From NCBI RefSeq assembly GCF_036555685.1, contig NZ_DATBKY010000153.1:1-17290 (forward strand): a stretch of DNA of 17,290 nt. Reading direction: 5' to 3'. Of the stretch, positions 1 through 6,488 are shown one piece after another. Positions within the stretch are counted from its first letter, which is position 1, and each line of letters starts with the position of its first letter. The position numbers were made by a program, and so were the translations under genes. The DNA comes from Actinophytocola sp036555685 (GTDB taxonomy: Bacteria; Actinomycetota; Actinomycetes; Mycobacteriales; Pseudonocardiaceae). The notes under the pieces were generated by a model, which had not been told where the DNA came from, ran no database searches, and saw only the letters and a list, made by a program, of their open reading frames with translations.

Positions 1-24
1 GAACCGCCGGCCGGCCGGCGGTTC
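1..24. terminator. 24-bp perfect GC-rich palindrome, likely transcription terminator of the quinoprotein gene
   Basis: Bases 1-12 (GAACCGCCGGCC) are followed by their exact reverse complement, so the whole 24 bp is self-complementary and can form a very stable hairpin with almost no loop. It lies 18 bp past the stop codon of the minus-strand quinoprotein gene, the usual place for a factor-independent terminator in actinomycetes. Any U-tract on the minus strand would lie outside the window, so termination is inferred from position and stem strength. It could also act bidirectionally and insulate the cluster from its neighbour. Confidence 0.6.
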
Positions 25-42
25 CCCGCGTCGCGCACGTGC

Positions 43-1662
43 CTACAGCCCGAAGGCGAGCAGCACCCCGCCCTTGTCCGAGGCGTAGAACGGGAAATAC
101 GCAGCCTGCACGTACATCATGCCGTCCGCGATGACCGCGCCACCGTTGCCGCCGATGCCGCGGCCCTGCCCGGGCTGGCCGTTCACGCCGTCGTACTGGC
201 GAACCGCGTCGTAGGTCCACAGGATCTTGCCGTCGCCGGCCGAGAAGATGCGCATCTTGCCGTCCGCGCTGCCTTCGTAGACCAGGCCGGGCGTGCCGCT
301 CACCGCCGGGGTGAACGCCAGCTCGCAGAGCTCCGGCTCCGCCGCGGCGCCGCCGGTCGTGCAGCCGTCCGCCGGGTGGTTGGTCTGCCAGAGGATCTTC
401 CCGGTGGCCGGGTCGAGCGCGAACAGCCGGCCGGGGTTGCTGCGCTGGGTAGCGGCGTAGATGCGCTTGCCGTCGTAGACGCTGCCCCACTCGACGCCGA
501 CGCTGCCCGGGTCCTTCAGGCTCGGGTCGAGCTTCGCGAGCTCGGTCTGCCACACGGTCTCGCCGGTGCGCGCGTCGAGGGCGTAGAACATGCCGCCCTT
601 CTGGCCGATCGCCACGAGCTTGCGGCCACCGACGTCGATCACGTTGGCGCTGGCGCCGATGTCGGCGTCGAGCGCGTACTCGCCGGCGCCGGGGCAGTAC
701 TCGTTCGCGACGTCGTCACACGCGGCCGTGTACAGGTCCGGCGAGGTCAGCGTGTGCTTCCAGCGCGGCTTGCCGCTGTCGGTGTCCAGCGCGAGCATCG
801 TGTCGATGTCGCCCTCGCTGCCGGTGGCGCTGTTCCCCGTGCCGACGAAGATCGTGCCGGTGTCCGCGTCGACCACCGGGCTGGACCAGACGCTGCCGCC
901 CGACGGCGAGTACTTCGTCGCACCGCTCGGCCACGTCCCGACGGCCTTGGCCTCGGGCACGGTGTAGTACCGCCAGTCCACGGCACCGGTCCGGGCGTTC
1001 AGCGACACGACCTGGCCGCGGTGGGTGCAGCACGCGAAGTTCGGGTCGCGCGCGTTGCCGCCCTCGTCGGTCGACACGCCGATGAACACGTGCCCGTCGT
1101 GGACCAGCGGCGACCCGGTCATCCGTGCCGAGACGTGCGTGTCCACCTGCCGCGCCCACACGAGCCGGCCGGACTGCCGGTCGACCGCGTACACCCGGCC
1201 GGTGCTGTCGCCGAAGTACACGTTGTTCCCGACGACGGCCGCCCCGTCGCGCACGCTGTTGGTGTCGCCGGCGACGACCGTGGTGAGGTCGAACGTCCAC
1301 CTGGTGGCCCCGGTCTTCGCGTCCAGCGCGAGGAACTTCGAGTTCGGCGCGCCGACGTAGAGCACACCGTCCACAATGGCCGGCTGGCTGCCGGTACGGG
1401 CGTAGGGGATGGCCGCGTAGCTGTAGGCCCACTTGAGCTTGAGGTTGCCCACGGTTTGCGGGTTGATCTTCGTCTCGGCCCCGTTGAACCGGGCGCCGGA
1501 CGGGTCACCCTGCCACATGGACCAGTTCTGGCCCGCGGTCTGGTATGCCGTCGCGTTCGGGGAGGCCGGGATGCTCACGGCGAGCGCCGTCGATGCCAGC
1601 CCGGCGAGCCCGACGGCTAACGCCACGCGCATTGTGCGACCGGCCTTTGTCCTGATGTGCAT
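43..1662 (-). CDS. Secreted PQQ-type beta-propeller quinoprotein (polyvinyl-alcohol dehydrogenase-like)
   Basis: The 539-residue protein has a basic N-terminus, a hydrophobic core and an Ala-x-Ala cleavage motif near residues 26-28, so it should be exported. The mature part holds about seven blade signatures of the form hALDxxTGxxxW (near residues 111-122, 158-169, 219-230, 290-301, 360-371, 414-425 and 472-482), typical of eight-bladed quinoprotein dehydrogenases. Vicinal cysteines at 211-212 resemble the Cys-Cys ring beside PQQ in quinoprotein alcohol dehydrogenases. The GASANV segment (336-341) and the Gly-rich end (497-508) also fit the polyvinyl-alcohol dehydrogenase branch. The chosen ATG has GGAG six bases upstream; an in-frame Met at residue 11 is an alternative. 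The substrate cannot be read from sequence. It is divergent from the DAHP synthase gene and may lie outside the biosynthetic unit. Confidence 0.85.
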   Translation of the reverse strand: MHIRTKAGRTMRVALAVGLAGLASTALAVSIPASPNATAYQTAGQNWSMWQGDPSGARFNGAETKINPQTVGNLKLKWAYSYAAIPYARTGSQPAIVDGVLYVGAPNSKFLALDAKTGATRWTFDLTTVVAGDTNSVRDGAAVVGNNVYFGDSTGRVYAVDRQSGRLVWARQVDTHVSARMTGSPLVHDGHVFIGVSTDEGGNARDPNFACCTHRGQVVSLNARTGAVDWRYYTVPEAKAVGTWPSGATKYSPSGGSVWSSPVVDADTGTIFVGTGNSATGSEGDIDTMLALDTDSGKPRWKHTLTSPDLYTAACDDVANEYCPGAGEYALDADIGASANVIDVGGRKLVAIGQKGGMFYALDARTGETVWQTELAKLDPSLKDPGSVGVEWGSVYDGKRIYAATQRSNPGRLFALDPATGKILWQTNHPADGCTTGGAAAEPELCELAFTPAVSGTPGLVYEGSADGKMRIFSAGDGKILWTYDAVRQYDGVNGQPGQGRGIGGNGGAVIADGMMYVQAAYFPFYASDKGGVLLAFGL

Positions 1663-1898
1663 TGGCAGCTCCGATGTAGACGATCAGGCGCTTCACCTTC
1701 CCAAGCACCATTCCCGGCCGGTAGTGATCGCGGCCGGGTCTCGAGGGGGGCTGGTCCCGGATTCGAGTTCCGTTGCCCAGCACGGGTTCTGCCCGCCTGT
1801 CGAGTCGCATTGACCCGGTCTTGAGTGAGTCACGAGTGCGCCGCTTGAGCCTGTCATCACACGGGCGACAACTGGGCTGCCTCCGCTGGAGGGTGTTT
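1663..1898. promoter_or_regulatory. Divergent promoter region between the quinoprotein and the 3-HAA operon
   Basis: This 236-bp gap separates two divergent starts and must hold promoters for both directions. It contains an inverted repeat, CCCGGCC (1713-1719) and GGCCGGG (1732-1738), with a 12-base spacer. It also has several TCGAG words (1741, 1763, 1800) and heptamers TTGACCC, TTGAGTG and ACGAGTG starting at 1810, 1821 and 1832, an 11-bp period that resembles a degenerate SARP-type operator. A weak plus-strand promoter could be TTGAGC (1845-1850), 17-bp spacer, ACAACT (1868-1873). The periodicity is visible; regulator binding is inference, and the match is poorer than at 12190 and 15660. 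Confidence 0.4.
1888..1893 (+). promoter_or_regulatory. Shine-Dalgarno site that fixes the DAHP synthase start
   Basis: GGAGGG lies five bases before the ATG at 1899. The longer in-frame reading from 1773 lacks a comparable site and would add 42 residues that do not look like the family, so translation should begin at 1899. Confidence 0.8.
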
Positions 1899-3122
1899 AT
1901 GATCCGCGACAGCACATCGATCGGCGACTTCTCGGCCGCGAGCTTCGACGCCTGGCGGGCGGCGGCCCGACAACAGCCGGACTGGTCGGATCCCGGGCTG
2001 GCCGAACAGGTCCGCGAGGAGCTCGCGATGCTGCCGCCGCTGGTCTCGCTCGACGAGACCGCCCGGCTGCGCGAGCTGCTCGCCGGCGTGGTGGCCGGCC
2101 GCGGCTGGGTCGTCCAGACCGGCGACTGCGCCGAGGATCCCGCCGACTGCACCCCGCGCGTGATCGCCCGCAAGGTCGGCCTCGTCGACGAGCTCGCCCG
2201 GACGCTGTCCGGTGACTCCGGCGAGCCGGTCGTCCGCGTCGGACGGATCGCCGGCCAGTTCGGCAAGCCCCGCTCGGCGGCGACCGAGCTGGTCGACGGC
2301 GTCGAGCTGCCCGTGTTCCGCGGCCACATGGTGAACAGCCCGGAAGCCGACCACGAGTCCCGCCGGCACGACCCGAAGCGCGTGGTGCACGGCTACTGGG
2401 CGGCGAGCGCGGCCGTGGACCTGCTGCGCCCGCGGTTATCCGGCACGGACATCGTGGTGGACCCCGGCCGGAACCGGGTGTGGACGAGCCACGAGGCCCT
2501 GCTGCTGGACTACGAGCTGCCGATGGTGCGGCCCACGCCCACCGGGTCCCTGCTGCTGACCTCCACGCACTGGCCGTGGATCGGCGACCGCACGAGGCAG
2601 CTGCACGGCGCCCACGTCCGCCTGCTCGCCGCGGTCGACAACCCGGTGGCGTGCAAGGTGGGCCCGACGACGACCGCGGACGAGCTGCTGGCGCTGTGCG
2701 AGTCGCTGGACCCCGGCCGCGAGCCGGGCCGGCTCACGCTGATCTCCCGGATGGGCGCGAGCCGGGTGTCCGACCTGCTGCCCGGCCTGGTGTCCGCGGT
2801 GCACGCCAACGGCTGGCCGGTCATCTGGCTGTGCGATCCCATGCACGGCAACACGATCGCCACGCCGGCCGGGCGGAAGACCCGGCTGCTCCCGTCGGTG
2901 CTCGGCGAGGTGCGGACGTTCCACGCGGTGGTGACCGGCACTGGTGCCGTGGCCGGCGGGCTGCACCTGGAGGCGACGCCCGACGAGGTGACCGAGTGCG
3001 TGTCCGACCTGGCCGCGTTCGAGACGGACGCGCCCGACGCGTACACGACGCTGTGCGACCCCCGGCTGAACACCCACCAGGCGGTCGCGGTGGCCGCCCT
3101 GTGGCACGAGATCGCGAGGTAG
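1899..3122 (+). CDS. phzC: Class II DAHP synthase, PhzC type (secondary-metabolism 3-deoxy-7-phosphoheptulonate synthase)
   Basis: It should condense PEP and erythrose-4-phosphate to DAHP, the first shikimate-pathway step, to raise chorismate supply for 3-HAA. The 407-residue product shows the class II signatures in order: QTGDCAE (73-79), RVGRIAGQFGKPRS (113-126), HWPWIGDRTRQ (224-234), NPVACKVGPT (248-257), CDPMHGNT (312-319), GGLHLEAT (353-360) and CDPRLN (386-391). The likely metal ligands, by family homology, are Cys77, His316, Glu358 and Asp387. It is shorter than the roughly 460-residue primary-metabolism enzyme of mycobacteria and lacks much of the N-terminal regulatory extension, as PhzC proteins do, which suggests weak aromatic feedback (inference). 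In the RGHMVN segment (141-146) a His stands where I recall an Asp. It is the first gene of the 3-HAA operon, three bases before the next start. Confidence 0.93.
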   Translation: MIRDSTSIGDFSAASFDAWRAAARQQPDWSDPGLAEQVREELAMLPPLVSLDETARLRELLAGVVAGRGWVVQTGDCAEDPADCTPRVIARKVGLVDELARTLSGDSGEPVVRVGRIAGQFGKPRSAATELVDGVELPVFRGHMVNSPEADHESRRHDPKRVVHGYWAASAAVDLLRPRLSGTDIVVDPGRNRVWTSHEALLLDYELPMVRPTPTGSLLLTSTHWPWIGDRTRQLHGAHVRLLAAVDNPVACKVGPTTTADELLALCESLDPGREPGRLTLISRMGASRVSDLLPGLVSAVHANGWPVIWLCDPMHGNTIATPAGRKTRLLPSVLGEVRTFHAVVTGTGAVAGGLHLEATPDEVTECVSDLAAFETDAPDAYTTLCDPRLNTHQAVAVAALWHEIAR

Positions 3123-3124
3123 GC

Positions 3125-3937
3125 ATGCAGAGCGAAACAAGCGGCGAAACAAGCGGCGAAACCGGCGGCTTATCGAGCGGCACGGTCGCCTACGTCACCG
3201 GCGCGGCCGGCGGCATCGGCGCGGCGATCTGCCGGACACTCGCCGAGCAGGGCGTGCACGTGGCGGCCGCGGACCGTGACGCAGAGCGGCTCGCGCTGGC
3301 GGTGAAGGAGCTCACCCGCGACGGGCTGGCCGCCACGGCGTTTCCGGTGGACGTCACGTCCAGCGGCGACGTCGACGCCTCGGTCGCGGCCGTGGAGGCA
3401 CGGCTCGGCCCGGTCGACAAGCTGGTCAACGCGGCCGGGGTGCTGCGTCCGGGGCCGGCGCTCGACATTTCCGACGACGACTGGGCCACCACGTTCGCGG
3501 TCAACGTGTCCGGCGTGTTCCACGTCTCCCGCGCGGTCGTCGGCCGGATGCGGGAGCGGGGGCGCGGCGCGGTCGTCACGGTGGCGTCCAACGCGGCGGC
3601 CGTCGCGCGCAGCGGCATGGCCGCGTACGCCGCGTCGAAGGCAGCGGTCACCAGCTTCACGAAGTCCCTCGGGCTCGAGGTCGCGCGGCACGGCATCCGG
3701 TGCAACGTCGTGGCACCCGGCTCGACGGACACGCCGATGCTGAGCGCGCTGTGGAACGGCGGCGACTGGGCCCGCGCGTCGATCGACGGCGCACCGGAGG
3801 CGTACCGGGTCGGCATCCCGCTCGGCAAGGTAGCGACGCCGGCGGACATCGCCGACGCCGTCCTGTTCCTGCTGTCCGACCGCGCCGGCCACGTCACCAT
3901 GCACAGCCTGACCGTCGACGGCGGCGCGACGCTCTGA
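3125..3937 (+). CDS. SDR-family DhbA/EntA-like dehydrogenase (predicted dihydro-3-hydroxyanthranilate to 3-hydroxyanthranilate)
   Basis: This classical short-chain dehydrogenase of 270 residues should use NAD+ to aromatise trans-2,3-dihydro-3-hydroxyanthranilate (DHHA), the PhzD product, to 3-HAA. The cofactor motif TGAAGGIG is at 25-32, NAAG at 102-105, the catalytic Ser at 155, and YAASK gives Tyr168/Lys172. RCNVVAPGSTDTPM (192-205) and the HVTMHSLTVDGG end (256-267) are typical of 2,3-dihydro-2,3-dihydroxybenzoate dehydrogenases. Since the partners are PhzD- and PhzE-like and no catechol-siderophore genes are visible, the amino substrate is preferred over the dihydroxy one (inference). The ATG at 3125 lies three bases after the previous stop. 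The first 14 residues are an unusual SET-SGET-SGET run from a 12-bp DNA repeat, placed ahead of the Rossmann fold. Confidence 0.9.
   Translation: MQSETSGETSGETGGLSSGTVAYVTGAAGGIGAAICRTLAEQGVHVAAADRDAERLALAVKELTRDGLAATAFPVDVTSSGDVDASVAAVEARLGPVDKLVNAAGVLRPGPALDISDDDWATTFAVNVSGVFHVSRAVVGRMRERGRGAVVTVASNAAAVARSGMAAYAASKAAVTSFTKSLGLEVARHGIRCNVVAPGSTDTPMLSALWNGGDWARASIDGAPEAYRVGIPLGKVATPADIADAVLFLLSDRAGHVTMHSLTVDGGATL
3132..3167 (+). repeat. Three tandem 12-bp units inside the dehydrogenase 5' end
   Basis: Units start at 3132, 3144 and 3156. The first two are identical (GCGAAACAAGCG) and the third differs only in its second half (GCGAAACCGGCG). Being 12 bp long, the unit keeps frame and encodes repeated Ser-Gly-Glu-Thr. 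The AAACAA core is A-rich compared with the surrounding coding DNA. It could be slippage expansion of a dispensable N-terminal tail, or a low-structure initiation region selected for translation. Confidence 0.85.
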
Positions 3938-3939
3938 CC

Positions 3940-3979
3940 CCGAGTCCTGGATCGAGACCTGGATCGAGAACTAGGAGGA
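3940..3979 (+). repeat. Triple 12-bp-period repeat of TCGAGAC-like heptamers plus strong RBS before phzD
   Basis: Between the dehydrogenase stop and the phzD start, CCGAGTC (3940), TCGAGAC (3952) and TCGAGAA (3964) recur exactly every 12 bp, with the spacer CTGGA kept between copies. AGGAGGA (3973-3979) then supplies the ribosome binding site for the ATG at 3988. The heptamers match those of the 11-bp-period arrays at 12190 and 15660. The extra base per turn makes this either a variant activator site or a simple tandem duplication. It could allow phzD-phzE to be transcribed separately from the upstream genes (inference). Confidence 0.6.
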
Positions 3980-3987
3980 AGCCGGCC

Positions 3988-4641
3988 ATGGCTGGTTTAC
4001 CCGAGATCAAGCCCTACCCGATGCCCACGGCGGCCGACCTGCCGCCGTCGACTCCACAATGGAGGGTCGATCCGCGGCGCGCGGTGCTGCTCGTGCACGA
4101 CCTGCAGCGGTACTTCCTGCGCGCGTTCCCGCAGGGCGAGTCGCCGGTCGTCGACCTGGTGCGCAACGCGGCCCTGCTCCGCGAGCGGTGCGCGGCGCTG
4201 GGCATGCCGGTCGCGTACACCGCGCAGCCCGGCAGCATGACCGAGGCGCAGCGCGGGCTGCTCGCGGACTTCTGGGGGCCGGGCATGACCGCCACGCCGG
4301 CCGACCGCGCGGTCGTCGACCCGGTCGCACCGTCCGGGTCGGACTGGATGCTGACGAAGTGGCGCTACAGCGCGTTCCACAAGTCCGACCTGGCCGAGCG
4401 CATGCGCGCGACCGGCCGGGACCAGCTGGTGATCTGCGGCGTCTACGCGCACGTCGGCGTGCTGATGACCGCGTGCGACGCGTTCACCCAGGACATCCAG
4501 CCGTTCCTGGTCGCCGACGCGGTCGCCGACTTCTCACCCGAGTACCACCGGCTGGCCCTGGACTACGCCGCCGCCCGGTGCGCGCTGGTCACCACGACCC
4601 AGGGCGTCCTCGCCGAGCTCACTTTGGAGGTGGCGGCATGA
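3988..4641 (+). CDS. phzD: PhzD-type isochorismatase (ADIC hydrolase giving trans-2,3-dihydro-3-hydroxyanthranilate)
   Basis: The 217-residue cysteine-hydrolase-fold protein should hydrolyse the vinyl ether of 2-amino-2-deoxyisochorismate (ADIC), releasing pyruvate and DHHA. It resembles phenazine PhzD over nearly its whole length: RRAVLLVHDLQRYFLR (30-45) with Asp38, AYTAQPGSMTEAQRGLL (76-92), DFWGPGM (94-100), LTKWRYSAF (122-130) with Lys124 as the presumed general acid, CGVYAHVG (150-157) and DIQPFLVADAVADFS near the C-terminus. There is no aryl-carrier domain, unlike EntB, which argues for the amino route rather than siderophore synthesis. It starts after an AGGAGGA site and its stop overlaps the phzE start as ATGA, so the two are translationally coupled. 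Confidence 0.95.
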   Translation: MAGLPEIKPYPMPTAADLPPSTPQWRVDPRRAVLLVHDLQRYFLRAFPQGESPVVDLVRNAALLRERCAALGMPVAYTAQPGSMTEAQRGLLADFWGPGMTATPADRAVVDPVAPSGSDWMLTKWRYSAFHKSDLAERMRATGRDQLVICGVYAHVGVLMTACDAFTQDIQPFLVADAVADFSPEYHRLALDYAAARCALVTTTQGVLAELTLEVAA

Positions 4642-6488
4642 CCGATCCGTTCGGCCGGGTACTCGCCGGCGACCCGCCGTCCTTCGCGCTGCTGCACCGG
4701 CCGCACACCGGCGACCGCGTCGACGTCCTGCTCGGCACCGTGTCGCAAGTGGACACCCTCGCGGACATCCCGGTCACCGGTGAGCCCGGGCACCAGGTGC
4801 TCGCCGTGATCCCCTTCCGGCAGCTGGCCGAGCGCGGGTTCGCCGCGGCCGACGACGGCGCCCCGCTGCTGACGATGGAGATCGGCGAGCAGGACGCGGT
4901 CGGAGTCGCCGAGGCGCTCCGCCGGCTCCCGGACGTGCCGATCGACGTGGCGCCGGGCGCCTTCGACACCGCGGACGACGACTACGCCGACCTGGTGCGC
5001 GCGATCGTCGCGGACGAGATCGGCCAGGGCAAGGGCGCCAACTTCGTCATCAAGCGCACGTTCGTCACCGACATCGCGGGCTACTCGCCGGCGAGCGCGC
5101 TGACGTTCTTCCGCCGCCTGCTCGAGCGCGAGTCCGGCGCCTACTGGACCTTCGTCGTGCACACGCCGGAGCGGACGTTCGTCGGCGCCAGCCCCGAGCG
5201 GCACGTCAGCCTCGACGGCGGCGTCGCGGTGATGAACCCGATCAGCGGCACCTACCGCTACCCGCCGGCCGGGCCGTCGCTGCCCGACGTGCTGGCGTTC
5301 CTCGCCGACCGCAAGGAGACCGACGAGCTGTTCATGGTCGTCGACGAGGAGCTCAAGATGATGGCCCGGGTCTGCGACACCGGACCGACGGTCATCGGCC
5401 CGTACCTCAAGGAGATGTCGCGCCTCGCGCACACCGAGTACCTGATCGAGGGCCGCACCTCTCGCGACGTCCGGGACATCCTGCGGGAGACGCTGTTCGC
5501 GCCGACCGTGACCGGCAGCCCGGTGGAGAGCGCGTGCCGGGTGATCAACACCTACGAGCCGCACGGGCGTGGTTACTACAGCGGCGCGATCGCGCTCATC
5601 GGCCGCGACGACGCCGGCGAGCGGACGATGGACTCGGCGATCCTCATCCGCACGGCCGACATCGACCGGTCCGGCCGCGTGCGGATCGGGGTCGGCGCGA
5701 CGCTGGTCCGCCACTCCGACCCGGAGTCGGAGGTGGCGGAGACCAAGGCCAAGGCCGCCGGCCTGCTGGCCGCGCTCGGCGCCGGTACGACGCGCTTCGG
5801 GACGCATCCGCAGGTGCGGGCGCTGCTCGACGAGCGCAACGGGACCATCGCCCGGTTCTGGCGGGAGCCGGCCGGCGGGGGCGCCGATCCGGAGCTGGCC
5901 GGCCGGCGCGTGTTGATCGTCGACGCCGAGGACACGTTCACCTCGATGATCGCGCGGCAGCTGCGCTCGCTCGGCCTCGACGTCGCCGTCCGCCGGTTCG
6001 ACGAACCGTACGATGTGGACGAACACGAGCTCGTCGTGATGGGTCCCGGTCCGGGCGACCCGACCGACCTCGCCGACCCGAAGATCGCCGCGCTGCGCAC
6101 CACGATCGGCCGGCTGCTCGACGAGGACCGCCCGTTCCTCGCGGTCTGCCTGAGTCACCAGACGCTCTGCGCGCTGCTCGGGCTCGAGCTGGTCCGCCGC
6201 GCGGTGCCCAACCAGGGGCTGCAGAAGGAGATCGACCTGTTCGGCCGGCGCACCCGGGTCGGCTTCTACAACACGTTCGCCGGCCACAGCGACACCGACC
6301 TGCTGGCCGGTGGCATCGAGGTCTGCCGCGACCGGGAGTCCGGCGAGATCCACGCGCTGCGCGCGGCGAGCTTCCACTCCATGCAGTTCCACGCCGAGTC
6401 GGTGCTGACCGCCGACGGGGTGGCGATCCTGCGCGACGCGCTCACCGGCCTGCTGCGCCCGGCCGCCTCACCGCGGCTCGCGGCCTGA
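4638..6488 (+). CDS. phzE: PhzE-type 2-amino-2-deoxyisochorismate (ADIC) synthase, fused chorismate-binding and glutamine amidotransferase domains
   Basis: The 616-residue protein fuses an N-terminal anthranilate-synthase-like chorismate domain (about 1-400) to a C-terminal class I glutamine amidotransferase (about 425-605). It should convert chorismate plus glutamine-derived ammonia to ADIC without removing pyruvate. Visible marks include NFVIKRTF, SPERHVSLDGG, NPISGTYR, KETDELFMVVDEELKMMARVC, TVTGSPVESACRVI and YYSGAIALIG in the synthase half. The amidotransferase half has GPGPGDP, Cys504 in CLSHQTL, and the His585/Glu587 pair in FHSMQFHAES. The HAES form, rather than HPES, matches PhzE as I recall it. 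The ATG sits in the phzD stop with GGAGG seven bases upstream. The last 21 bp overlap the convergent monooxygenase gene. TrpE/TrpG is unlikely given the fusion and the context. Confidence 0.94.
   Translation: MTDPFGRVLAGDPPSFALLHRPHTGDRVDVLLGTVSQVDTLADIPVTGEPGHQVLAVIPFRQLAERGFAAADDGAPLLTMEIGEQDAVGVAEALRRLPDVPIDVAPGAFDTADDDYADLVRAIVADEIGQGKGANFVIKRTFVTDIAGYSPASALTFFRRLLERESGAYWTFVVHTPERTFVGASPERHVSLDGGVAVMNPISGTYRYPPAGPSLPDVLAFLADRKETDELFMVVDEELKMMARVCDTGPTVIGPYLKEMSRLAHTEYLIEGRTSRDVRDILRETLFAPTVTGSPVESACRVINTYEPHGRGYYSGAIALIGRDDAGERTMDSAILIRTADIDRSGRVRIGVGATLVRHSDPESEVAETKAKAAGLLAALGAGTTRFGTHPQVRALLDERNGTIARFWREPAGGGADPELAGRRVLIVDAEDTFTSMIARQLRSLGLDVAVRRFDEPYDVDEHELVVMGPGPGDPTDLADPKIAALRTTIGRLLDEDRPFLAVCLSHQTLCALLGLELVRRAVPNQGLQKEIDLFGRRTRVGFYNTFAGHSDTDLLAGGIEVCRDRESGEIHALRAASFHSMQFHAESVLTADGVAILRDALTGLLRPAASPRLAA

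Noticed and set aside
376..1620. Long plus-strand open frame of 414 codons opposite the quinoprotein gene
   Set aside because: It is a GC-rich antisense shadow: the residues are low-complexity Arg/Ala/Gly/Val without any domain, while the minus strand encodes a clear beta-propeller.
1773..1898. In-frame N-terminal extension of the DAHP synthase from an ATG at 1773
   Set aside because: It lacks a ribosome site and family-like sequence, whereas the ATG at 1899 has GGAGGG five bases upstream and gives the usual PhzC length.
1899..4641. 2,3-dihydroxybenzoate siderophore genes (entA/entB type)
   Set aside because: The isochorismatase has no carrier domain and is PhzD-like, and there is no isochorismate synthase, 2,3-DHB-AMP ligase or NRPS.
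4638..6488. Anthranilate synthase (TrpE-TrpG fusion) for tryptophan
   Set aside because: Motif pattern and operon with PhzD- and DhbA-like genes fit ADIC synthase; no trp genes are nearby.
1899..6488. Phenazine cluster
   Set aside because: phzA/B, phzF and phzG homologues are absent, and a DhbA-like dehydrogenase is present, which diverts DHHA to 3-HAA.
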